The notes under the pieces are model-generated. The model was not told the DNA's origin, made no database searches, and saw only the letters and a program-made list of their open reading frames with translations. DNA of 15,000 bases, taken from Acropora yongei. Its lineage: Eukaryota > Cnidaria > Anthozoa > Scleractinia > Acroporidae. The position numbers and the translations under genes are program-made. Where the stretch lies: contig BLFN01000364.1 in NCBI GenBank assembly GCA_014634225.1, forward strand, positions 1,141,006 to 1,156,005. The letters are read 5' to 3'. This document shows positions 1 through 9,896 of this stretch, one piece after another (position 1 is the first letter of the stretch; each line of letters starts with the position of its first letter).

Positions 1-2
1 TT

Positions 3-20
3 ATCCTTCAAGAGAAGGAT
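3..20. repeat. Small hairpin at unit start, conserved in all units
   Basis: ATCCTTC and GAAGGAT form a 7-bp stem around AAGA. The same sequence recurs at 2019, 4018, 6022, 8044 and 10063 without change. It lies about 165-180 bp upstream of each PKD exon in gene direction. Confidence 0.5.
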
Positions 21-168
21 CAGCTTGGCCACAAGCAATTTTCAGTTCGGAGGAACACATGCGTTCGTTTTGCGAACTGGCTGATCCGGTCGGCTAGTTC
101 TGACATAAGTTGAAATCACTGAGCGAGCTTCTATTGTTTCATTTTTGAAGCAAAGAAGTTTACGGCGA

Positions 169-342
169 CCATCTTGATGAGACCACTTTTCCGCGAGACC
201 TCAGTTTCTAAAAGTATCGATAAAAAATCGATGGCTAGCTGGGCAGCAAAGATTTTCTACCAATGGTTTGTATGTTTTAGATTCATAATCTTCAGACCGG
301 AGATCCAAAGCTGTGGCGAGTAAGGTGGTCTCATCAAGATGG
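169..342. mobile_element. Foldback (MITE-like) element in unit A
   Basis: The 18-bp perfect inverted arms CCATCTTGATGAGACCAC (169-186) and its reverse complement (325-342) enclose 138 bp. A weaker inverted match (AAACAATAG) lies about 22-24 bp further out on each side, so the element may extend to roughly 130-390. The same structure is found in all six units at the same place. There is no coding capacity. Family is not identified. Confidence 0.55.
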
Positions 343-995
343 CGGCGATCAAAATAGCCTGGCGCGAGCAAACAATAGGTTCTTCGATCCACTCTTTTTT
401 TTAGATCTGTAGATCTCATGGACTCAGGGTCAAAGAAGTTGAACAACTTTACTGTTCCCCTACTTCAGAATACTGTTAAGGTAGACGAATATCAGGAAAT
501 GGAAAGAAGACATGCCAAGAGAACGATAGAGGAGAATTTGGCAAGCATCACTTTGAACCCAAGAATCTAGCACCAAAGAGTTTTAAAATAGTATTTCTAT
601 GTAGACGCTATTCACTTACGTAAACTAAAGCAGACAACCTTTTCACAAAAACACTTTCTTTCCTAAAATATTAACATCGCGATCGGGTAACGAACCAGCC
701 GTAAGTTTACTGGTTTTGGCCACAAACTTGGCCGCCGTGGATATCGGATATGTCTTCTCCATTCTAATAAGGGAGGAGTTTATTCGTTGTTTCACCCCAA
801 GTAGTCGCCTCACACATGTCCAATACACTCAACTACATTTCAGTCGTCAAATCTAGATTCCATTGGAGTTACTCTACTCGTTACCAATGAATCCACTTGA
901 GTCCAATGGAGCAGTTTTCTTTGGGCTTCCAAGAACAACTATAAACGTCTTTCAGTCTCTGACGAATGGAAAACTTGTCACTCCAGTGAAATGTA

Positions 996-1019
996 GGACC
1001 CCTTACTATTAAGGGGTCC
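996..1019. repeat. Perfect 10-bp hairpin in unit A
   Basis: GGACCCCTTA and TAAGGGGTCC form a perfect 10-bp stem around the loop CTAT. The right arm is altered in the other units (AAAGAGGTCC in B, AAGAGGTCGG in C and E, AAGAGGTCCG in D), so the stem is imperfect there. No role is evident within an intron. Confidence 0.6.
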
Positions 1020-1577
1020 GGTTTTTGCTTGAACATACATGACTGGAGTCTAGTCGAATGTATCGGGCAACCCCGGCCTTATCTCCCATATTGAGTCTTG
1101 GAGTCAACCTTTTATGGAGTACATTTGCTTTTGGAACGAGTCTCTCACGCAATAACAACCAATCAAAGAAGAGTTAGGTCAATGGACGCCTTACGGGTTA
1201 TCTTCCGACCCGCGAAACTGTGGCAATAAAAAGAAGTTCCAAAAATAACTCTTTTCGGAAAAAAGGTCAACCCAAGGCTCCAACAAATAGGCTCATGGCA
1301 ATATTGATTTATAAACCCGGGTACTCGCTCATTAGTATAAAGCAATTTTTATGACAGAATCGAAATGACACTTTTGCCTTTGTTTTTTTTTTTTGTTTGT
1401 TTTTTTCATTTGTCTTGAGTTAGATGGCAATTTCGCGATCGCATAAGCCGACTCAAGTTATCAAACCGTCGTTTTACGCGTCACCTCCTCAAACAAAGCG
1501 AGGATAAATCAACATAGAAAAAAGGTGTTTTAAGCTTAGTTGCGAAAAGAACGAAAAGAAGGGTCGGTGATACTCAC

Positions 1578-1853
1578 TTGTGCGAGAACTTCATCACCAG
1601 ATTATGTTGGTCAAACTTGAAAAAAGCCTCTTTGGGTTCAGTTCCATCTCCAAACTTTATGACCACGGTGACATTCGTTCCATTAACGAGAACAGAAGCA
1701 TTCCACTGTCTGTTTATAGGAACCTCTTTCGGCGGTTTGGTCACCCAAGCTATAGAGACTGGATTGAGTATTTTGATCATTGCAGAAGCAACTGCAAAGC
1801 TGATGTTATTTTTGGCCTCAACTGTGACCACTTTGTCTCCACTTGTTGCGTAG
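1578..1853 (-). CDS. PKD exon A
   Basis: This 276-nt exon enters and leaves in phase 2, from the acceptor GTTATAG|CTACG to the donor CACAA|GTGAGT. It begins N-Y-A-T-S-G-D-K, with NNISFAVASAM in the closing strand, then the ILNPVSIAWVTKPP connector. The opening half has QWNASVLVNGTNVT (three sequons), the KFGDGTEPKEAFFKFDQ turn and the variable end HNLVMKFSH. The PKD domain opened here needs a further exon beyond the left edge to close. Confidence 0.92.
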
Positions 1854-3576
1854 CTATAACAAAAAAAATCCACACATAGAGCTTTCTGAGAAACCATTTA
1901 AAGGGTGCCATCCATTTGTCAGAACTGGCTTGCCGGATCGACCAATCTGCAAATGCAACGCTGTGGTTCTGTCGGCTGAGGGAGAGATAAGAGAGCTGCT
2001 TCTGTGACCAAAACGGTTATCCTTCAAGAGAAGGATCAGCTTGGCCACAAGCAATTTTCAGTTCGGAGGAACACATGCGTTCGTTTTGCGAACTGGCTGA
2101 TCCGGTCGGCTAGTTCTGACATAAGTTGTCATCACTGAGCGAGCTTCTGTTGTTTCATTTTTGAAGCAAAGAAGTTTACGGCGACCATCTTGATGAGACC
2201 ACTTTGCTGCGAGACCTCAGTTTGTAAAAGTATCGATAAAACATCGATGGCTAGCTGAGCAGCAAGGATTTTCTACCAATGGTTTGCATGTTTTAGATTC
2301 ATAATCTTCAGACCGGAGATCCAAAGCTGTGGCGAGTAAGGTGGTCTCATCAAGATGGCGGCGATCAAAATAGCCTGGCGCGAGCAAACAATAGGTTGTT
2401 CGATCCACTCTTTTTTTTAGATCTGTAGTTCTCATGGACTCAGGGTCAAAGAAGTTGAACAACTTCACTGTTCCCCTACTTCAGAATACTGTTAAGGTAG
2501 ACGAATATCAGGAAATGGAAAGAAGACATGCCAGGAGAAAAATAGAGGAGAATTTGGCAAGCATCACTTTGAACACAAGAATCTAGCACCAAAGAGTTTT
2601 AAAATAGTATTTCTATGTAGACGCTATTCACTTACATAAACTAAAGCAGACAACCTTTTCACAACAACACTTTCTTTCCTAAAATATTAACATCGCGATC
2701 GGTTAACGAACCAGTCGCAAGTTTACTGGTTTTGGCCACAAACTTGGCCGCCGTGGATATCGGATATGTCTTCTCCATTCTAATAAGGGAGGAGTTTATT
2801 CGTTGTTTCACCCCAAGTAGGCGCCTCACACATGTCCAATACACTCAACTACATTTCAGTCGTCAAATCTAGATTCCATTGGAGTTACTCTACTCGTTAC
2901 CAATGGAACAGTTTTCTTTGGGCTTCCAAGAACAACTATAAACGTCTTTCAGTCTCTGACGAATGGAAAACTTGTCACTCCAGTGAAATGTAGGACCCCT
3001 TACTATTAAAGAGGTCCGGTTTTTGCTTGAACATATATGACTGGAGTCTAGTCGAATGTATCGGGAAACCCCGGCCTTATCTCCCATACTGAGTCTTGGA
3101 GTCAACCTTTTATGGAGTAGATTTGCTTTTGGAACGAGTCTCTCACGCAATAACAACCAATCAAAGAAGAGCTAGGTCAATGGACGCCTTACGGGTTATC
3201 TTCCGACCCGCGAAACTGTGGCAATAAAAAGAAGTTCCAAAAATAACTCTCTTCGGAAAAAAGATCAACCCAAGGCTCCAACAAATAGGCTCATGGCACA
3301 ATTGATTCATAAACCCGGGTACTCGCTCATTAGTATAAAGCAATTTTTATGACAGAATCGAAATCACACTTTTGGCTTTGTTTTTCTTTTGTTTGTTTTT
3401 TTTTTCATTTGTCTTGAGTTAGATGGCAATTTCGCGATCGCATTAGCCGACTCAACTTATCAAACCGTCGTTGCACGCGTCACCTCCTCAAACAGAGCGA
3501 GGATAAATCAACATAGAAAAAAGGTGTTTTAAGCTTAGTTGTGAAAAGAACGAAAAGAAGGGTCGGTGATACTCAC
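1854..3576 (-). other. Array intron B-A, 1723 bp, phase 2
   Basis: The donor is GTGAGT at 3576 and the acceptor GTTATAG ends at 1854. It holds the foldback at 2185-2358, the 19-bp deletion near 2905 and a T-rich tract near 3380-3410. An 88-codon minus frame at 2890-3156 exists only in this copy because of the deletion, and is not credible as coding. Confidence 0.8.
2185..2358. mobile_element. Foldback element, copy in unit B
   Basis: The arms lie at 2185-2202 and 2341-2358. The inner palindrome ATCGATAAAACATCGAT is intact here. Confidence 0.55.
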
Positions 3577-3852
3577 TTGTGCGAGAACTTGATCACCTTG
3601 TTATGTTGGTCAGATTTGAAAAAATCCTCTTCGCGTTCAGTTCCATCTCCAAATGTTATGACCACGGTGACATTCGTTCCATTAACGACAACAGAAGCAT
3701 GCCACTGTCTGTTTATAGGAACCTCTTTCGGCGGTTTGGTCACCCAAGCTATAGAGACTGGATTGAGTATTTTGATCATTGCAGAAGCAATTGCAGAGCT
3801 CATGTTATTTTTGGCCTCAACTGTGACCACTTTGTCTCCACTTGTTGCGTAG
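3577..3852 (-). CDS. PKD exon B
   Basis: This 276-nt exon enters and leaves in phase 2, beginning N-Y-A-T-S-G-D-K. It has NNMSSAIASAM in the closing strand and RQWHAS, where His replaces Asn and removes the NAS sequon kept in every other copy. The turn reads TFGDGTEREEDFFKSDQ, the most charged version in the array, and the variable end is HNKVIKFSH. Despite these replacements the frame, the G-D-G turn and both splice sites are intact. Confidence 0.92.
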
Positions 3853-5580
3853 CTATAACAAAAAAAATCCACACATAGAGCTTTCTGAGAAACCATTTAA
3901 AGGGTGCCATCCATTTGTCAGAACTGGCTTGCCGGATCGACCAATCTGCAAATGCAACGCTGTGGTTCTGTCGACCGAGGGAGAGATGAGAGAGCTGCTT
4001 CTGTGACCAAAACGGTTATCCTTCAAGAGAAGGATCAGCTTGGCCAGAAGCAATTTTCAGTTCGGAGGAACAGATGGGGTCGTTTTGCGAACTGGCTCAT
4101 CGGGTCGGCTAGTTCTGACATAAGTTGTGATCACTGAGCGAGCTTCTATTGTTTCATTTTGGAAGCAAAGAAGTTTACGGCGACCATCTTGATGAGACCA
4201 CTTTGCTGCGAGACCTCAGTTTGTGAGGGTATCGATAAAACATCGATGGCTAGCTGAGCAGCAAGAATTTTCTACCAATGTTTTAGATTCACAATCTTCA
4301 GACCGGAGATCCAAAGCTGTGGCGAGTAAGGTGGTCTCATCAAGATGGCGGCGATCAAAATAGCCTGGCAGGATCAAACAATAGGTTTTCGATCCACTCC
4401 TTTTTTCAGATCTGTAGTTCTCATGGATTCAGGGTCAAAGAAGTTGAACAACCTCACTGTTCCCCTACTTCAGAATACTGTTAAGGTAGACGAATATCAG
4501 GAAATGGAAAGAAGACATGCCATGACAACGATAGAGGAGAATTTGGCAAGCATCACTTTGAACACAAGAATCTAGCACCAAAGACTTTTAAAATAGTATT
4601 TGTATGTAGACGCTATTCACTTACGTAAACTAAAGCAGACAACCTTTTCGCAAAAGCAGTTTCTTTCCTAAAATATTAACATCGCGATCGGGTAACGAAC
4701 CAGCCGTAAGTTTACTGGTTTTGGCCACAAACTTGGCCGCCGTGGATATTGAATATGTCTTCTCCATTCTAATAAAGGAGGAGTTTATTCGTTGTTTCAC
4801 CCCAAGTAGGCGCCTCACACATGTCCAATACACTCAACTACATTTCAGTCGTCAAATCTAGATTCCATTGGAGTTACTCTACTCGTTACCAATGAATCCA
4901 CTTGAGTCCAATGGAACAGTTTTCTTTGGGCTTCCAAGAACAACTATAAACGTCTTTCAGTCTCTGACGAATGGAAAACTTGTCACTCCAGTGAAATGTA
5001 GGACCCCTTACTATTAAGAGGTCGGGTTTTTCCTTGAACATACATGACCGGAGTCTAGTCGAATGTATCGGGCAACCCCCGCTTTATCTCCCATATTGAG
5101 TCTTGGAGTCAACCTTTTAAGGAGTAGATTTGCTTTTGGAACAAGTCTCTCACGCAATAACAGCCAATCAAAGACGAGCTATGTCAATGGACGCCTTACG
5201 GGTTATCTTCCGACCCGCGAAACTGTGGCAATAAAAAGAAGTTCCAAAAATAACTCTTTGCGGAAAAAAGGTCAACCCAAGGCTCCAACAAATAGGCTCA
5301 TGGCACAATTGATTCTTAAACCCGGGTACTCGCTCATTAGTATAAAGCAATTTTTATGACAGAATCGAGATGACACTTTTGCCTTTGTTTTTTTTGTTTG
5401 TTTGTTTTTCATTTGTCTTGAGTTAGATGACGTTTTAGCGATCGCATTAGCCGACTCAGGCTATCAAACCGTCGTTGCACGCACCACCTCCTGAAACAGA
5501 GCGAGGAGAAATCAACATAGAAAAAAGGTGTTTTAAGCTTAGTTGTGAAAAGAACAAAAAGAAGGGTCGGTGATACTCAC
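3853..5580 (-). other. Array intron C-B, 1728 bp, phase 2
   Basis: The donor is GTGAGT at 5580 and the acceptor GTTATAG ends at 3853. It contains the shortened foldback at 4184-4348. An open plus-strand frame at 5063-5359 occurs in C and E but is broken in A, B and D, so it is not under coding constraint. Confidence 0.8.
4184..4348. mobile_element. Foldback element, copy in unit C (9 bp shorter)
   Basis: The arms lie at 4184-4201 and 4331-4348 and remain perfect. The interior lost 9 bp, which accounts for the shorter span. Confidence 0.55.
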
Positions 5581-5856
5581 TTGTGCGAGAAGTTCATCAC
5601 CTCCTTATGTTGGTCAGACTTGAAAAAAGTTTCTTTGGGTTCAGTTCCATCTCCAAACTTTATGACAACGGTGACATTCGCTCCATAAACGACAACAGAA
5701 GCATTCCACTGTCTGTTTATTTGAACCTCTTTCGGCGGTTTGGTCACCCAAGCTATAGAGACTGGATTGAGTATTTTGATCATTGCAGAAGCATTTGCAG
5801 AGCTGATGTTATTTTTGGCCTCAACTGTGACCACTTTGTATCCACTTGTTGCGTAG
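5581..5856 (-). CDS. PKD exon C
   Basis: This 276-nt exon enters and leaves in phase 2. It starts N-Y-A-T-S-G-Y-K, with Tyr in place of the Asp seen in other copies; Tyr is the more usual residue at this place in PKD domains (G-x-Y-x-V). The connector has EVQINRQWNAS. The loop VVYGANVT loses the NGT sequon but keeps NVT. The KFGDGTEPKETFFKSDQ turn is intact and the variable end is HKEVMNFSH. The open frame and splice sites are preserved. Confidence 0.92.
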
Positions 5857-7601
5857 CTATAACAAAAAAAATCCACACATAGAGCTTTCTGAGAAACCAT
5901 TTAAAGGGTGCCATCCATTTGTCAGAACTGGCTTGCCGGATCGACCAATCTGCAAATGCAACGCTGTGGCTCTGTCGGCCGAGGGAGAGATGAGAGAGCT
6001 GCTTCTGTGACCAAAACGGTTATCCTTCAAGAGAAGGATCAGCTTGGCCAGAAGCAATTTTCAGTTCGGAGGAACAGATGAGGTCGTTTTGCGAACTGGC
6101 TGATCGGGTCGGCTAGTTCTGACATAAGTTGTGATCACTGAGCGAGCTTCTATTGTTTCATTTTTGAAGCAAAGAAGTTTACGGCGACCATCTTGATGAG
6201 ACCACTTTGCTGCGAGACCTCAGTTTGTAAAAGTATCGATAAAACATCCATGGCTAGCTGAGCAGCAAGGATTTTCTACCAATGGTTTGCATGTTTTAGA
6301 TTCATAATCTTCAGACCGGAGATCCAAAGCTGTGGCGAGTAAGGTGGTCTCATCAAGATGGCGGCGATCAAGATAGCCTGGCGCTAGCAAACAATAGGTT
6401 GTTCGAAACCACTCTTTTTTTTAGATCTGTAGTTCTCATGGACTCAGGGTCAAAGAAGTTGAACAACTTCACTGTTCCCCTACTTCAGAATACTGTTAAG
6501 GTAGACGAATATAAGGAAATGAAAAGAAGACATGCCAAGACAACGATAGAGGAAAATTTGGCAAGCATCACTTTGAACACAAGAATCTAGCACCAAAGAC
6601 TTTTAAAATAGTATTTGTATGTAGACCCTATTCACTTACGTAAAGTAAAGCAGACAACCTTTTCACAAAAACAGTTTCTTTGCTAAAGTATTAACATCGC
6701 GATCGGGTAACGAACCAGCCGTAAGTTTACTGGTTTTGGCCACAAACTTGGCCGCCGTGGATATTGAATATGTCTTCTCCATTCTAATAAAGGAGGAGTT
6801 TATTCGTTGTTTCACCCCAAGTAGGCACCTCACACATGTCCAATACACTCAACTACATTTCAGTCGTCAAATCTAGATTCCATTGGAGTTACTCTACTCG
6901 TTACCAATGAATCCACTTGAGTCCAATGGAACAGTTTTCTTTGGGCTTCAAGAACAACTATAAACGTCTTTCAGTCTCTGACGAATGGAAAACTTGTCAC
7001 TCCAGTGTAATGTAGGACCCCTTACTATTAAGAGGTCCGGTTTTTGCTTGAACATATATGACTGGAGTCTAGTCGAATGTATCGGGAAGCCCCGGCCTTA
7101 TCTCCCATATTGAGTCTTGGAGTCAACCTTTTATGGAGTACATTTGCTTTTGGAACGAGTCTCTCACGCAATAACAACCAATCAAAGAAGAGCTAGGTCA
7201 ATGGACGCCTTACGGGTTATCTTCCGACTCGCGAAACTGTGGCAATAAAAAGAAGTTGCAAAAACAACTCTTTTCGGAAAAAAGGTCAGCCCAAGGCTCC
7301 AACAAATAGGCTCATGGCACAGTCAATTGATTCATAAACCCGGGTACTCGCTCATTAGTATAAAGCAATTTTTATGACAGAATCGAAATGACACCTTTGC
7401 CTTTGTTTTTTGTTTTTTTGTTTTTTTTTTCATTTGTCTTGAGTTAGATGGTGATTTCGCGATCGCATTAGCCGACTCAACTTATCAAACCGTCGTTGCA
7501 CGCGTCACCTCCTCAAACAGAGCGAGGATAAATCAACATAGAAAAAAGGTGTTTTAAGCTTAGTTGCGAAAAGAACGAAAAGAAGGGTCGGTGATACTCA
7601 C
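5857..7601 (-). other. Array intron D-C, 1745 bp, phase 2
   Basis: The donor is GTGAGT at 7601 and the acceptor TTTTTTTGTTATAG ends at 5857. It holds the foldback at 6188-6361 and the T-rich tract at about 7403-7431. Nothing else is recognisable as coding. Confidence 0.8.
6188..6361. mobile_element. Foldback element, copy in unit D
   Basis: The arms lie at 6188-6205 and 6344-6361. The inner palindrome is changed to ATCCATGG, and the right outer flank reads GCGCTAGC instead of GCGCGAGC. Confidence 0.55.
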
Positions 7602-7877
7602 TTGTGCGAGATGTTCACCACCTGGTTATGTTGGTCAGACTTGAAAAAAGACTCTTTGGGTTCAGTTCCATCTCCAAACTTTATGACCACGGTGACATCC
7701 TTTCCATTAACGACAACAGAAGCATTCCACTGTCTGTTTATAGGAACCTCTTTCGGCGGTTTGGTCACCCAAGCTATCGAGACTGGATTGAGTATTTTGA
7801 TCATTGCAGAAGCATTTGCAGAGCTGATGTTATTTTTGGCCTCAACTGTGACCACTTTGTCTCCACTTGTTGTGTAG
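7602..7877 (-). CDS. PKD exon D
   Basis: This 276-nt exon enters and leaves in phase 2. It begins N-Y-T-T-S-G-D-K after splicing, closing the domain opened in exon E. In the opening half of the next domain the loop reads VVNGKDVT, so both the NGT and NVT sequons found in exons A, B and F are gone. A new NIS sequon appears in the variable end (HNQVVNISH). The KFGDGTEP turn, the tryptophan of RQWNAS and the VTVEAKNN strand are intact. Confidence 0.92.
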
Positions 7878-9620
7878 CTATAACAAAAAAAAATCCACAC
7901 ATAGAGCTTTCTGAGGAACCATTTAAAGGGTGCCATCCATTCGTCAGAACTGGCTTGCCGGATCGACCAATCTGCAAATGCAACGCTGTGGTTCTGTCGA
8001 CCGAGGGAGAGATGAGAGAGCTGCTTCTGTGACCAAAACGGTTATCCTTCAAGAGAAGGATCAGCTTGGCCAGAAGCAATTTTCAGTTCGGAGGAACAGA
8101 TGGGTTCGTTTTGCGAACAGGCTGATCCGGTCGGCTAGTTCTGACATAAGTTGTGATCACTGAGCGAGCTTCTATTGTTTCATTTTTGAAGCAAAGAAGT
8201 TTACGGCGACCATCTTGATGAGACCACTTTGCTGCGAGACCTCAGTTTGTAAAAGGATCGATAAAACATTGATGGCTAGCTGGGCAGCAAAGATTTTCTA
8301 CCAATGGTTTGCATGTTTTAGATTCATAATCTTCAGACCGGAGATCCAAAGCTGTGGCGAGTAAGGTGGTCTCATCAAGATGGCGGCGATTAAAATAGCC
8401 TGGCGCGAGCAAACAATAGGTTGTGCGATTCCACTCTTTTTTTAAAATCTGTAGTTCTCATGGACTCAGGGTCAAAGAAGTTGAACAACTTCTCTGTTCC
8501 CCTACTTCAGAATACTGTTAAGGTAGACGAATATAAGGAAATGAAAAGAAGACATGCCAAGACAACGATAGAGGAGAATTTGGCAAGCATCACTTTGAAA
8601 CACAAGAATCTAGCACCAAAGACTTTTAAAATAGTATTTGTATGTAGACCCTATTCACTTACGTAAAGTAAAGCAGACAACCTTTTCACAAAAACAGTTT
8701 CTTTGCTAAAGTATTAACATCGCGATCGGGTAACGAACCAGCCGTAAGTTTACTGGTTTTGGCCACAAACTTGGCCGCCGTGGATATTAAATATGTCTTC
8801 TCCATTCTAATAAAGGAGGAGTTTATTCGTTGTTTCACCCCAAGTAGGCGCCTCACACATGTCCAATACACTCAACTACATTTCAGTCGTCAAATCTAGA
8901 TTCCATTGGAGTTACTCTACTCGTTACCAATGAATCCACTTGAGTCCAATGGAACAGTTTTCTTTGGGCTTCCAAGAACAACTATAGACGTCTTTCAGTC
9001 TCTGACGAATGGAAAACTTGTCACTCCAGTGAAATGTAGGACCCCTTACTATTAAGAGGTCGGGTTTTTGCTTGAACATACATGACCGGAGTCTAGTCGA
9101 ATGTATCGGGCAACCCCGGCCTTATCTCCCATATTGAGTCTTGGAGTCAACCTTTTAAGGAGTAGATTTGCTTTTGGAACAAGTCTCTCACGCAATAACA
9201 GCCAATCAAAGACGAGCTATGTCAATGGACGCCTTACGGGTTATCTTCCGACCCGCGAAACTGTGGCAATAAAAAGAAGTTCCAAAAATAACTCTTTTCG
9301 GAAAAAAGGTCAACCCAAGGCTCTAACAAATAGGCTCATGGCACAATTGATTCTTAAACCCGGGTACTCGCTCATTAGTATGAAGCAATTTTTATGACAG
9401 AATCGAAATGACACTTTGCCTTTGTTTTTTTTGTTTGTTTTTTTTTTTTCATTTGTCTTGAGTTAGATGGCAATTTCGCGATCGCATTAGCCAACTCAAG
9501 CTATCAAACCGTCGTTGCACGCACCACCTCCTGAAACAGAGCGAGGAGAAATCAACATAGAAAAAAGGTGTTTTAAGCTCAGTTGCGAAAAGAACGAAAA
9601 GAAGGGTCGGTGATACTCAC
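7878..9620 (-). other. Array intron E-D, 1743 bp, phase 2
   Basis: The donor is GTGAGT at 9620 and the acceptor GTTATAG ends at 7878, with one extra T in the pyrimidine tract compared with units A-C. It contains the foldback at 8210-8383 and a T-rich tract near 9425-9450. The only other frames are short ones shared by all units. No further exon is seen. Confidence 0.8.
8210..8383. mobile_element. Foldback element, copy in unit E
   Basis: The 18-bp arms lie at 8210-8227 and 8366-8383. The interior has TTGATGG where most copies have the palindrome ATCGATAAAACATCGAT, so the inner palindrome is broken here. Confidence 0.55.
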
Positions 9621-9896
9621 TTGTGCAAGATGTTCACCACCTGGTTATGTTGGTCAGACTTGAAAAAAGCCTCTTTGGGTTCAGTTCCATCTCCAAACTT
9701 TATGACCACGGTGACATCCGTTCCATTAACGACAACAGAAGCATTCCACTGTCTGTTTATAGGAACCTCTTTCGGCGGTTTGGTCACCCAAGCTATAGAG
9801 ACTGGATTGAGTATTTTGATCATTGCAGAAGCATTTGCAGAGCTGATGTTATTTTTGGCCTCAACTGTGACCACTTTGTCTCCACTTGTTGTGTAG
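9621..9896 (-). CDS. PKD exon E
   Basis: This 276-nt exon enters and leaves in phase 2. Spliced from exon F the junction reads H-N-Y-T-T-S-G-D-K, closing the PKD domain opened in F and creating an N-Y-T sequon across the splice site. Then come VVTVEAKNN, the connector ILNPVSIAWVTKPP, and the opening half with QWNASVVVNGTDVT and KFGDGTEP. NAS and NGT sequons are kept but NVT is lost (TDVT). The variable end reads KSDQHNQVVNILH. It differs from exon D by only a few residues. The frame is intact and the splice sites match the other units. Confidence 0.92.

Larger units (their letters stand above)
1..1577 (-). other. Partial array intron downstream of exon A
   Basis: The donor is GTGAGT at 1577. 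The acceptor is outside the window. By alignment with the other units, the next exon should begin about 164 bp beyond position 1. It contains the foldback at 169-342 and the hairpin at 996-1019. Confidence 0.8.
1..2016 (-). repeat. Array unit A (last in gene order within the window)
   Basis: The unit is full length and open at the left edge, where the array continues. It carries a perfect hairpin at 996-1019 that is imperfect in the other units. Its T-rich tract is at about 1380-1407. Confidence 0.88.
2017..4015 (-). repeat. Array unit B (shortest, 1999 bp)
   Basis: The unit is missing 19 bp near 2905 (CCAATGGAACAG where others have CCAATGAATCCACTTGAGT plus the same end), a deletion between two CCAATG repeats. 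It shares ATATATGACTGG with unit D. Confidence 0.88.
4016..6019 (-). repeat. Array unit C
   Basis: The unit carries a 9-bp deletion near 4280 inside the foldback (CCAATGTTTTAG where others have CCAATGGTTTGCATGTTTTAG), between repeated ATG triplets. It also has its own run of substitutions near 4370-4410. It shares CCTGAAACAGAGCGAGGAG and GGAACAAGTCTC with unit E. Confidence 0.88.
6020..8041 (-). repeat. Array unit D (longest, 2022 bp)
   Basis: The unit has a 4-bp insertion near 7320 (CACAGTCAATTG instead of CACAATTG) and a longer T-rich tract near 7403-7431. Around 7040-7200 it agrees with unit B (ATATATGACTGG) and also with A (TGGAGTACATTT), but its left part and exon agree with unit E. Confidence 0.88.

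Noticed and set aside
201..446. 81-83-codon minus-strand frame overlapping the foldback element (also 2217, 10261)
   Set aside because: It is broken in units C, D and E and lies across the inverted arms of the foldback element. No coding signature.
643..828. 61-codon minus-strand frame beginning MYWTCVRRLLG, present in every unit (also 2659, 4630, 6663, 8686, 10703)
   Set aside because: Its preservation is expected from the high similarity of the units. It has no recognisable domain, contains no PKD-like strand, and the PKD period is already complete without it.
1380..1407. T-rich tract repeated in every unit
   Set aside because: Simple low-complexity sequence of variable length, over 190 bp from the nearest exon and downstream of it; no specific role can be supported.
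1580..1879. Plus-strand open frames of 91-142 codons opposite each PKD exon
   Set aside because: These are antisense shadows of the constrained exon. The minus frame has PKD motifs and matched splice phases, the plus frame has neither.
4626..4668. Possible 43-nt second exon per unit (minus strand, ATTTTAG to TTTAC|GTAAGT)
   Set aside because: The donor is good, but the length is not a multiple of three and would break the phase-2 to phase-2 joining of the PKD exons.
5063..5359. 98-codon plus-strand frame in units C and E
   Set aside because: Interrupted in units A, B and D; no domain; lies within an intron of the minus-strand gene.
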